Positions 1-7,674 of a DNA stretch of 64,000 nt are shown here, one piece after another (within the stretch, counting starts at the first letter, position 1; each line of letters begins with the position of its first letter). Under the pieces are notes generated by a model that ran no database searches, was not told where the DNA came from, and saw only the letters and a list, made by a program, of their open reading frames with translations. This DNA is from an uncultured Sphingobacteriaceae bacterium (GTDB lineage: Bacteria > Bacteroidota > Bacteroidia > Sphingobacteriales > Sphingobacteriaceae): NCBI GenBank assembly GCA_946887045.1, contig CAMPKC010000006.1, forward strand, positions 1-64,000, read 5' to 3'. The position numbers were made by a program, and so were the translations under genes.

Positions 1-243
1 CAGATTCTGAACCATCCGGATATTGACGTCACATTTAGTGGCCATACACATGGTATGCAATTCGGGGTGAGAACTAAGGAGTTTCAATGGAGCCCGGTAG
101 AATACATTTATAAAGAATGGGCCGGACTATATAAAGAAAAAGAGCAGCAACTGTATGTAAATGTGGGATACGGCTTTTTAGGGTATCCTGGAAGGGTTGG
201 AATTTTACCTGAAATTACGATATTTGAGTTACAGCGCGGCTAA
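1..243 (+). CDS. Metallophosphoesterase, C-terminal part only (5' end outside window)
   Basis: The reading frame is open from base 1, so the Met codon at 55 is internal and not a start. The visible 80 residues begin QILNHPDIDVTFSGHTHG. The GHTHG motif near residue 15 is the last metal-binding motif of calcineurin-like phosphoesterases of the YkuE/YaeI type; one or both His bind the dinuclear metal centre. It is followed by a short C-terminal segment (YVNVGYGFLGYPGRVGILPEI) typical of this family, whose members are membrane-associated phosphodiesterases or lipid-A-precursor hydrolase-like proteins. The substrate cannot be told from this fragment. A UbiA-like gene follows after 23 bp on the same strand, so the two may share a transcript. 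Confidence 0.8.
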   Translation, partial: QILNHPDIDVTFSGHTHGMQFGVRTKEFQWSPVEYIYKEWAGLYKEKEQQLYVNVGYGFLGYPGRVGILPEITIFELQRG

Positions 244-266
244 GCCGCTTGTAAACAAAAACTTAA

Positions 267-1169
267 ATGCCAGAACTCCATTCGAGACTCTTACGTAAAC
301 CCTTTAATAAAGCGCTCGACTTTCTGCTGTTTAGTAATATTTTTATTGCCCTTTGCGCTGTTGCACAGGCTCAAGTCACCTATCATCTTTTAGGCGCCGA
401 ATGCGATAAACATGTTTTAGGCATTTTATTTTTTTCGACGCTCGCATTGTATAATTTCAGCACGTTTATGTCTAAACCTGCTGAACCGAAAAAATCACCG
501 TTCAGAAGAGTTCGCTGGGTGCATGCCAACTATCGGTTGATAATCACCCTAACCCTGATAGCAGTGGTGTCATTGCTGGTAATTATTTTATTTTTGTCAG
601 CAGCGTCGCAGGTATTACTAATGTTTCTAGGTGCTATTGCTGTTTCTTACAACCTGCCATTATTCAGCCTTGGCGATAAAAGGTTTGGATTAAGAAACGT
701 CCCCGGATTAAAACTCTTCCTTATATCTCTTATATGGTCCTTAAGCTGCGTGCTTTTGCCTATTGTTGAACTGGGCAGCAGTCAATCGATCATAATACCC
801 GCAGAGGACACTATTCTATTGATTGCCAAACGTTTTCTTTTTATAACTGCTATTACCATCCCCTTTGATATACGGGATTTATATCAGGATAAAAGTTATG
901 ATCTTAAAACCATCCCTGTTGTTTTTGGAGAACGCAAGTCCTATTTAGTCTGCCAGATTCTTCTAGTTGCTTATCTGACTTTGCTATTTTTATTCACAAA
1001 AAGTTTCGACGCAAACTTTGTCGCACTAACCCTGACCATTCTTCTCACAGGCTGGTTGATCTTCAAATCTGAATGGAAGAAAAACGAATACTATTATTTT
1101 CTCTATTTAGATGGGATGATGATTCTACAATTCATCATTTTATACACCTTTAACCTGATCAAAATGTAA
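267..1169 (+). CDS. UbiA-like prenyltransferase family membrane protein with degenerate first Asp motif
   Basis: A 300-residue, strongly hydrophobic protein with about eight predicted membrane segments. The second aspartate motif of UbiA prenyltransferases is present as PFDIRDLYQDKSYDLKTIPV, with D201, D204 and D208, and the following KTIPVVFGERKS stretch is typical of the family. The first motif (usually NDxxDxxxD) should lie near residue 63, where the sequence is ALYNFSTFMSK: only the Asn is kept and the aspartates are gone. UbiA enzymes need both motifs to hold Mg2+-diphosphate, so activity is uncertain. Family members make menaquinone, heme O or carotenoid-type prenylated products; no substrate can be assigned here. 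The start ATG lies 23 bp after the phosphoesterase stop. Confidence 0.7.
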   Translation: MPELHSRLLRKPFNKALDFLLFSNIFIALCAVAQAQVTYHLLGAECDKHVLGILFFSTLALYNFSTFMSKPAEPKKSPFRRVRWVHANYRLIITLTLIAVVSLLVIILFLSAASQVLLMFLGAIAVSYNLPLFSLGDKRFGLRNVPGLKLFLISLIWSLSCVLLPIVELGSSQSIIIPAEDTILLIAKRFLFITAITIPFDIRDLYQDKSYDLKTIPVVFGERKSYLVCQILLVAYLTLLFLFTKSFDANFVALTLTILLTGWLIFKSEWKKNEYYYFLYLDGMMILQFIILYTFNLIKM

Positions 1170-1477
1170 TTTTCATGTTACATTAATGGTTTTGAATGTC
1201 TATTCCTCCACTGCTTGACATTGCATTTTAAAAGTTATTTTCCCTGAAAGAAATAAACAACAACAACACAAACTTTCAGTTAAATTATTTAACAATGATT
1301 GATGCTCCATTGTGCAAATGTTGCTCCATTTCCCCAATTGGTAGAAAAATATCGCGATAGAATATATTTTATATCTGTGGTAAATTTTTTATTAAGAAGG
1401 TTAAAAACTATAACTTCGCCGCACACAAACGTTTTATTTGTGGAAAGGTTTCAACTATCTGAAAATAATTAAAATTC
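1170..1477. other. Intergenic region with possible promoter and small inverted repeats
   Basis: A gene-free, A/T-rich stretch of 308 bases before the small exported protein. Visible: an inverted repeat CTGAAAG...CTTTCAG (1244-1279, long loop), a CACAAA...TTTGTG hairpin (about 1424-1443), and a -7-like TAACTTCG at 1411-1418 about 60 bases before the next start. No open frame with coding character was found. The role is inferred as promoter and leader of the 1478-5200 pair. Confidence 0.35.
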
Positions 1478-1900
1478 ATGCTAAGCAAACTTATAGTTCC
1501 CCAATTAGCCAGATACATCTTTACTATCTTATTGCTTATCTCTCAATTACCAACCCTTAAAGGCAGCGACTATCCGGTAGACGCTATCAATGCTAAAACA
1601 CGGTTGGGAGCTTGGTTAATACCGATCGATGAAACAATCGCGGTAGCAGCCCCTCATTTACCAGTTATTCGGAAATGGGACGGTTCGGGCGACCCATTTA
1701 AATTCAAAAGGAATACGTACCTGTACGACGAGAAGATCTTAAAAACATGGATCCAAACTTATCCTGATGAATTTACTAAGTATTGCATCGCGATGAAAAC
1801 ACTACTTAAAGACACAAAAGAATCCACACTAACACCAATAATGAAAACTATTTATACTGACCTGAAGGCCCAGTATTTCATGATCAAGAAAACCATCTAA
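1478..1900 (+). CDS. Hypothetical small exported protein
   Basis: A 140-residue protein that I do not recognise. It has a hydrophobic N-terminal segment (residues about 9-28, RYIFTILLLISQLPTLKG) that looks like a signal peptide with a non-classical cleavage region. The mature part is soluble, mixed charge, with a conserved-looking RLGAWLIPIDETIAVAAPHLPVIRKW block near residues 42-68 and a Lys-rich helical C-terminus. It is not Cys-rich and has one Cys. The gene ends 27 bp before the T9SS-secreted HYR protein, so the two are probably co-transcribed and it could be a partner or unrelated passenger. No function is proposed. Confidence 0.6.
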   Translation: MLSKLIVPQLARYIFTILLLISQLPTLKGSDYPVDAINAKTRLGAWLIPIDETIAVAAPHLPVIRKWDGSGDPFKFKRNTYLYDEKILKTWIQTYPDEFTKYCIAMKTLLKDTKESTLTPIMKTIYTDLKAQYFMIKKTI

Positions 1901-1927
1901 TATTTAACTAAATACTTATCTCAATTT

Positions 1928-4900
1928 ATGCAAAATTTTTACAGCACTAATCCGGTTACGGAAACACGTTCTTTTATAAAGAATAGTCTTCCGAAATCGA
2001 GAACATTTAAAAAGGCCAGTTTAAAAGCGGGTCTGACTTTAATGTTTCTATTTCTGATTGGGTTTCAATCAGCATTTGCGCACGCCGTTCAGGTAGGATA
2101 CGCCGTTTTATCAAATGGGTTTATCCGTGTTTACATCGAGCACTGGCATGGAGATTATACAACATCAATGTTGGTAAATAACGGAATGAGCATCACTACC
2201 ACCTATGGCAGCAGCACCGTTACGCAGAATGTCAACCCAACGGGAGCATTTAACAACACTGCGTGGAATAACCTTCCTGGTGCGGGATCAGCGATTACGA
2301 TTTTATCTAAAGGACCCAGTGCTAACCAATACAATGACTGGGCATATTATGATTTCGCACCAGCAGCATGTAATGTACCCGTTCAAATTACATTAAATGG
2401 GGGATTAACAGTAGTACTCACAGAGGAATCAACAAATCTTTGGCCTCAAACCATCACGGGAACCTTTACAGATACTGCGGCTCCGACAATAACAACGTCA
2501 AACACAACTGCTTCAGTTTCTTGCAATACACCTGGAACAACTGTAAACTTCTCAGCTACAGCACTTGATAACTGTACCGCTAATCCAGCTGTTACATTTA
2601 GCATCGCACCAGGATCATTTTTCCCGGTAGGAACAACCAATGTTACCGCTTATTCAACGGATGCCAACGGAAACGCGGGTCAGTTAACTTTTCCGGTAAT
2701 AGTTTCGGTAATTGATAATGTTAAACCAAACTTATCTGTACCAGCTGCTATTATCGTTAATAATACTCCCGGAATATGTGGTGCAACAGTTTCATATTCC
2801 GCTCCCATAGGAACGGATAGTTGCTCTACTCCAACGACAGTACAAACTGCTGGCTTACCTAGTGGATCGGTTTTCCCCGTAGGAACAACCGTCAATACTT
2901 TTAAAACTACGGATGCAGCCGGAAATTTCACTACTGCAAGCTTTTCGGTAACCGTTACTGATAATGAAGCTCCTTTCAATGGAAGCGGTGTAGCAATCGT
3001 TTCTATTCCCGCGGGTCGCACCTACGGATGGTCTCCATATACATTTTCCTTCGCTAATCAGGTTCCTGCAGGCTCGATTATCACAGGTGTAGACCTTGCA
3101 TACTCAGCTGTAGATCAGGGATGGGGAGGAACAGGAGACTGGACAAACATGCAGGTTGCCGGCACCCGTATCGGAGGGAACCAATTATTTCACCATACAC
3201 AATCGTTCAATATAAACTATAATGGAAGCATTCCTAATTATACATATGGTGCGTCAAACAACACATTCGCCATGTACTTTACCGGATATTCAGGCTGGGT
3301 AGGATATTTCCATGGGGGAACAATGACCATCCACTATGAAAAAGACATTCCAACGGTAACTGCAGAATGTTCTGCAAAGGTCACTTCAGCGCCTAGTGCG
3401 AAAGATAATTGTGAAGGACTAATTACCGGAACTACTACCGATCCATTATCGTATTCTGCACAAGGAAATTATGAAATCAACTGGACATTTAAAGACAGCA
3501 AAGGAAATTCCTCAACAGCAAAACAAAAAGTTGTAGTCAAAGACATCACCGCACCAGTTGCTCCGGTACTTGCAGATGTAACAGCAGAATGTTCTGCCAC
3601 AATATCGATCCCTACCGCTATCGATAACTGCGCAGGTACAATTACGGGTACAACAGCTGATTCTCTTACTTATTCAAGTCAGGGTACACATGTAATTACC
3701 TGGAACTTTAACGATGGAAACGGAAATATCTCTACGACTACCCAAAATGTGGTTATAAAAGATATTACAGCACCAGTTGTTCCCGCTCTTACTAATGTAA
3801 TTACTGAATGCTCTGCTACAGTATCTGCTCCAACTACAACAGATAATTGTGCTGGTATCATCACAGGAACAACGTCAGATGCCCTGACCTATACAGCTCA
3901 AGGCTCTAATGTTATCACCTGGAACTTTAACGATGGAAACGGAAACACAACTTCGGCGACCCAGAACGTAATAGTAAAAGATATTACAACTCCTGTCGTG
4001 CCTGTTCTTACTGATGTTATTGCCGAATGTTCTGCTACAGTATCTGTACCAACCACTACTGATAACTGTGCGGGTACAATTACAGGAACCACGTCAGATC
4101 CCCTGACTTATACAACTCAAGGTTCTTACCTTGTTACCTGGAATTTTAACGATGGAAATGGAAATGTAACTACAGCGACTCAAAAAGTAGTGGTAAAAGA
4201 CCTTACCGCTCCCGTTGCTTTAGCGAAAAACATTTCGGTAACACTTGTAAATGGATCCGCGTCAATTACTGCTGCATCTATAGACAATGGCAGCAATGAC
4301 GCTTGCGGTATCCAGTCTTTGTCTATTGACAAATCTAACTTTAATTGCTCAAACCTTGGATACAACACGGTTATACTTACTGTAACTGATGTAAACGGAA
4401 ATGTGTCTTCAGCTTCCGCGATCGTGAATGTAATCGGTGTTACACCGGTTGCTTCCATCACTGAAAGCAGATCTGACAATACGTTCACTGGCCTAGACAG
4501 CAAAACTATCGCTTTAGGTTATGGTGCACAAAAATTAACGCTTACTGCATCCAACAGTACATCTGCGAGCAATGCAACCACTTATGTATGGTCGCCGTCT
4601 GCTGGTTTAAGTAGCACCACAATTGCTAATCCGGTATTTAGTCCAATTGCTGCCGGTTCTTATACATTTAATGTAATTGCAACCAACGAGTTTGGATGTT
4701 CTGCAAGTGCAGCTATAACAATTACTGTTATCGATGTTCGCAGTGGAAATAAAGGCGACAAAGTATTAGTATGCCATAAAGCAAATAACAAATGGACGCA
4801 AATCAGCGTAAGCGGAAATGCAGTGAACGTTCATTTAACAAATGGTGGTTATTTAGGTGCTTGTAATGCTCCGGCTACAACTGCTGCTGCTCCATCAAGT

Positions 4901-5200
4901 GATCTTGCTCTTACCAATAGCTTGACTGTAGGTAACTCAAATACATTATCTGCTTATCCAAATCCATTTGCAGGTCAAACTACGGTAACTTTCAAATTAG
5001 TTTCAGATCAGGCTAATGTATCATTAGATCTATATGATTTGAAGGGAATAAAAGTTAAAAATGTTTACTCGGGTTCTGCGAATGCATTACAAGCGTACTC
5101 ATTTAGTTTTGACGGTTCAACTCTGGCGTCTGGCGTTTATTTCTTCAAGTTAAGTGGAAATAAGTTGGATTTGAATTTCAAAGTTATTGTAAACCAGTAA
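1928..5200 (+). CDS. T9SS-secreted multidomain surface protein with HYR/Ig-like repeats
   Basis: A 1090-residue exported protein. A long basic N-region precedes the hydrophobic signal core at about residues 36-50 (LTLMFLFLIGFQSAFA). An unrecognised domain follows (about 51-180), then two HYR-type modules with VPVGTTNV/FPVGTT-like loops (about 185-345), an unrelated beta-rich segment with GWSPYTFSF and GYFHGGTMTIHYEKD (about 355-475), and four near-identical 73-74-residue HYR-like repeats beginning AECSA (about 476-765). After these come an Ig-like and a PKD-like module, a small KVLVCHKANNKW...HLTNGGYLGAC motif (about 940-975) seen in many secreted proteins, and a C-terminal type A sorting domain (AYPNPFAGQTTVTFKL to the last residue). 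The sorting domain predicts export by type IX secretion, then attachment to the surface or release. Its ligand is unknown. Confidence 0.85.
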   Translation: MQNFYSTNPVTETRSFIKNSLPKSRTFKKASLKAGLTLMFLFLIGFQSAFAHAVQVGYAVLSNGFIRVYIEHWHGDYTTSMLVNNGMSITTTYGSSTVTQNVNPTGAFNNTAWNNLPGAGSAITILSKGPSANQYNDWAYYDFAPAACNVPVQITLNGGLTVVLTEESTNLWPQTITGTFTDTAAPTITTSNTTASVSCNTPGTTVNFSATALDNCTANPAVTFSIAPGSFFPVGTTNVTAYSTDANGNAGQLTFPVIVSVIDNVKPNLSVPAAIIVNNTPGICGATVSYSAPIGTDSCSTPTTVQTAGLPSGSVFPVGTTVNTFKTTDAAGNFTTASFSVTVTDNEAPFNGSGVAIVSIPAGRTYGWSPYTFSFANQVPAGSIITGVDLAYSAVDQGWGGTGDWTNMQVAGTRIGGNQLFHHTQSFNINYNGSIPNYTYGASNNTFAMYFTGYSGWVGYFHGGTMTIHYEKDIPTVTAECSAKVTSAPSAKDNCEGLITGTTTDPLSYSAQGNYEINWTFKDSKGNSSTAKQKVVVKDITAPVAPVLADVTAECSATISIPTAIDNCAGTITGTTADSLTYSSQGTHVITWNFNDGNGNISTTTQNVVIKDITAPVVPALTNVITECSATVSAPTTTDNCAGIITGTTSDALTYTAQGSNVITWNFNDGNGNTTSATQNVIVKDITTPVVPVLTDVIAECSATVSVPTTTDNCAGTITGTTSDPLTYTTQGSYLVTWNFNDGNGNVTTATQKVVVKDLTAPVALAKNISVTLVNGSASITAASIDNGSNDACGIQSLSIDKSNFNCSNLGYNTVILTVTDVNGNVSSASAIVNVIGVTPVASITESRSDNTFTGLDSKTIALGYGAQKLTLTASNSTSASNATTYVWSPSAGLSSTTIANPVFSPIAAGSYTFNVIATNEFGCSASAAITITVIDVRSGNKGDKVLVCHKANNKWTQISVSGNAVNVHLTNGGYLGACNAPATTAAAPSSDLALTNSLTVGNSNTLSAYPNPFAGQTTVTFKLVSDQANVSLDLYDLKGIKVKNVYSGSANALQAYSFSFDGSTLASGVYFFKLSGNKLDLNFKVIVNQ
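3365..4200 (+). repeat. Four tandem 219-222 bp coding repeats
   Basis: Each unit starts at a GAATG(T/C)TCTGC core at 3365, 3587, 3806 and 4025, giving spacings of 222, 219 and 219 bases (74, 73 and 73 codons). The last three units are the most alike at DNA level and share long stretches such as TGGAACTTTAACGATGGAAA. They encode the HYR-like repeats of the surface protein. Such similarity allows copy number change by recombination. Confidence 0.85.
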
Positions 5201-5220
5201 GATAACAATTTAAACATAAA

Positions 5221-5261
5221 ACAAGAAGCCCCGTGTCAACAACACGGGGCTTCTTGTTTTA
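5221..5261. terminator. Strong bidirectional intrinsic terminator
   Basis: A perfect 16-bp stem (ACAAGAAGCCCCGTGT paired with its complement) with a 5-base loop spans 5221-5257. It is followed by TTTT on the plus strand and preceded by an A-rich run, so it has a U-tract in both directions. It sits between the convergent surface-protein gene and response regulator gene and should end both transcripts. Confidence 0.9.
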
Positions 5262-5309
5262 TACATCCCTTAGCTCGATATGTCTTAGGAAAATGCTCCC
5301 CGTACTCGC

Positions 5310-5996
5310 TTAGCAAACAAACTTATATCCTATGCCTCTAACTGTTTGCAGGTAACTTGGAGAATCCGGATTATCCTCAATTTTTTTGCGCAACCTTACA
5401 ATATGCATATCAAGCGTCCGGGTGTTTACGTCAGAATTATATCCCCAAACAACCATCATAAGTTCATCGCGATGAATTACTTTGTTTGCGTTTTTAAGAA
5501 AATAAAGCAAGATGCGATTTTCAAGTATCGTCAATTCAATTTTCTTACCATCCTTCAAAAGAGAATGAGTGTTTGGATGATGCTCTATGTTATTAAATCT
5601 GTGCATCTCAGTTTTCTCATTATTAACAACAAATTTTATCTTGTTTTCAATAAGAGCAACCAGTACATCCATGTTAAATGGTTTAGTTACATAATCGGAC
5701 ACACCAAAGTTGTACGCATCAATTTTATCTACATCCTGAGCTTTGGCAGTCATCATTATAACAACCCCTTCAAAACCCTTTGCCCGGACATTCTTACATA
5801 CCTCAGAGCCTTCTTTCTCGGGCAGCATCCAGTCCAGTAAAACGATGTCAGGATTTTCTCTCATAATCATTTCTTCTGCTTCGGCTCCATTTGAAGCTTC
5901 GATGATTATATAACCCTCGGTCTGCAAACGATGAGAAACAAGGAAACGAAGATTTTCATCATCTTCAACAATTGCAACTTTAATGTCTAAATTCAT
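5310..5996 (-). CDS. OmpR/PhoB-family response regulator
   Basis: A 228-residue regulator. The receiver domain (residues 1-120) has the acidic pair E11/D12-D13, the phosphoacceptor D55 in DIVLLDWMLP, a Thr in VIMMTAK and the Lys of YVTKPF. The C-terminal winged-helix domain (about 130-228) has the usual RTLDMHIVRLRKKIEDNP...LQTVRGIGYKF signature of DNA-binding trans_reg_C domains. The start codon overlaps the stop of the upstream sensor kinase as ATGA, so the pair is translationally coupled and the kinase is its likely phosphodonor. The third gene of the operon, an S9-like lipoprotein, lies further upstream. Target genes cannot be read from this window. Confidence 0.95.
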   Translation of the reverse strand: MNLDIKVAIVEDDENLRFLVSHRLQTEGYIIIEASNGAEAEEMIMRENPDIVLLDWMLPEKEGSEVCKNVRAKGFEGVVIMMTAKAQDVDKIDAYNFGVSDYVTKPFNMDVLVALIENKIKFVVNNEKTEMHRFNNIEHHPNTHSLLKDGKKIELTILENRILLYFLKNANKVIHRDELMMVVWGYNSDVNTRTLDMHIVRLRKKIEDNPDSPSYLQTVRGIGYKFVC

Positions 5997-7666
5997 ATCT
6001 TCTGTTCGTATGGTAAAATTATAGTAAACTCCGATCCAATCCCAACTTTACTTTTAACAAAAATATCCCCCTTCATAAAGTTAACCAGTTCTTTACAAAA
6101 AGCCAACCCAAGGCCGACGCTGCCCTGCTGATTATACTGGTTTTGTATCCTGTAAAACTTTCTGAAAATGTTCTCCATTTCCTCTTTAGGTATTCCGATC
6201 CCCTGATCGGAAAACCTAAAAACAATTTTACCTCTTTCGAGAGATATATCTATATGCTGGTACTTACGCTTGGGCAAAGAGTATTTATATGCATTCTCTA
6301 TCAGATTCTGAAATATACTTGCCATTAACACCGGATCCGATTTAAAAACTTCTACTTTCCTGATGTTATATGTAATTTCAAATTCCGGGTATTTGACATG
6401 ATAAGCATCAATTAGATTCTGCACAAACACTTCGATATTAATTTCCTCGTTCTTTATTTGAATTGACTGATTTTCAATCTGAGTAAAGGAAAGAAGCTTA
6501 TTCATCAAATCATTCAACTTATCTGCTTCTTCATCAAGAATTTTACCATACCTAAAGCGCTCCTGATCGGTTATGGTATTGGCGCTCCTGATGTTATTTC
6601 CGGCGATCTTAATAACACTTAAAGGTGTTTTAAATTCATGTGTAAGATTATTGATGAAATCATATTGTAACTTAAACATTCGGCTATTGATATGAAGATT
6701 TCGATATATTAGATAAGCAATAAAGCCTAAAATGCCGTAAATAATTAAGATTGAAACTGCTACAGGTAAAAACCTCCTGTTTATTTCTTTAGATAAAAAG
6801 CTTCTTGAAGAGCTAAAAAACAGTTTATAATCCGCAAAAGCCCCCGAAAGAGCTAAATCAGTATTTAACAAATCAGGATTTGTATCAACAGATTCAAAAA
6901 CGAGCGGGCGGATACTTATCTCCTGATAAAGTTCCGGATGATTGTTCTTTATAGTCAGTTTAAATGGATTTAAACGAAATGACAAAATATCCTGTTCGTA
7001 TATAGCCGAAGGTTTGAGATCTTTAAACATTAAATCCCTGAATATCCGAACCTCCTCTTCACGAGGGATGTTCATTAAGGTGATTCTGTTGTGTGTTATG
7101 TTGTAGAAAACCTCAAACGATTTATCGCTTGAAAGGCTTTGAGAGGTATCAACCGACTCAATATAGGTCGAAAATTTTATTGCCATCCGGTTAAACTCAT
7201 CAATGGCTCTGATAGCAGGCTTTTTATCCGGACTTTTATATATAACCACCGAATCAGGCGGCACTTCTCTGCCGAGTTGATAAATAGCCTTTGGCACAAT
7301 TGAAAAATTATTTATTCTGAAAGCATTCGGTACAAGCCGATTACTAATTTGAGTGTCGTAAAAAATTATACGACTAACGAAGGCATACTTTCTTAATACG
7401 GTATCGGCGTATTTAATTACTGAAGCAGAATCAAGATAGCCTTGATAAAAAGAGATTTCAGGAATTCTGTTTAGAAAAAAATCATTGTAAGGTTTTACCG
7501 TTTCTTCCAGTACAGAGATCTTTTGGGTGTTAAACTCATTCTCGACATACTTCTCGGTAAAATTTCGGGCTAAAAGGAGAGCAATAACTAACGAAGCGCT
7601 AATAAGTACCAGAAAGCTAACATTAAGAAGGTTATTTTTCCGGTAATATGCCTTAAAGCTTCCCAT
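5993..7666 (-). CDS. Transmembrane sensor histidine kinase with large periplasmic domain
   Basis: A 557-residue kinase. A first membrane helix (about 14-33) and a second (about 300-320, VAVSILIIYGILGFIAYLIY) flank a periplasmic domain of about 265 residues with no recognised fold. The cytoplasmic part has the H-box NNLTHEFKTPLSVIK with the predicted phosphorylated H343, then an ATPase domain with N-box QNLIENAYKYS, G1 box DQGIGIP, F-box and GSVGLGL. There is no clear HAMP domain between TM2 and the H-box. It starts 8 bp after the S9-like lipoprotein gene and overlaps the response regulator gene by 4 bases, so all three form an operon. Signal unknown; the periplasmic domain and the lipoprotein are the obvious sensing parts. 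Confidence 0.93.
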   Translation of the reverse strand: MGSFKAYYRKNNLLNVSFLVLISASLVIALLLARNFTEKYVENEFNTQKISVLEETVKPYNDFFLNRIPEISFYQGYLDSASVIKYADTVLRKYAFVSRIIFYDTQISNRLVPNAFRINNFSIVPKAIYQLGREVPPDSVVIYKSPDKKPAIRAIDEFNRMAIKFSTYIESVDTSQSLSSDKSFEVFYNITHNRITLMNIPREEEVRIFRDLMFKDLKPSAIYEQDILSFRLNPFKLTIKNNHPELYQEISIRPLVFESVDTNPDLLNTDLALSGAFADYKLFFSSSRSFLSKEINRRFLPVAVSILIIYGILGFIAYLIYRNLHINSRMFKLQYDFINNLTHEFKTPLSVIKIAGNNIRSANTITDQERFRYGKILDEEADKLNDLMNKLLSFTQIENQSIQIKNEEINIEVFVQNLIDAYHVKYPEFEITYNIRKVEVFKSDPVLMASIFQNLIENAYKYSLPKRKYQHIDISLERGKIVFRFSDQGIGIPKEEMENIFRKFYRIQNQYNQQGSVGLGLAFCKELVNFMKGDIFVKSKVGIGSEFTIILPYEQKI

Positions 7667-7674
7667 GAACCTCT

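Noticed and set aside
3365..4200. Direct repeats resembling a CRISPR array
   Set aside because: Units are 219-222 bases, lie inside one open frame and encode repeated protein domains. There are no short repeats with unique spacers.
5346..5840. Open frame of 164 codons on the plus strand within the response regulator
   Set aside because: It is the complement of the OmpR-type regulator, has no signature of its own and no promoter; it is a shadow frame.
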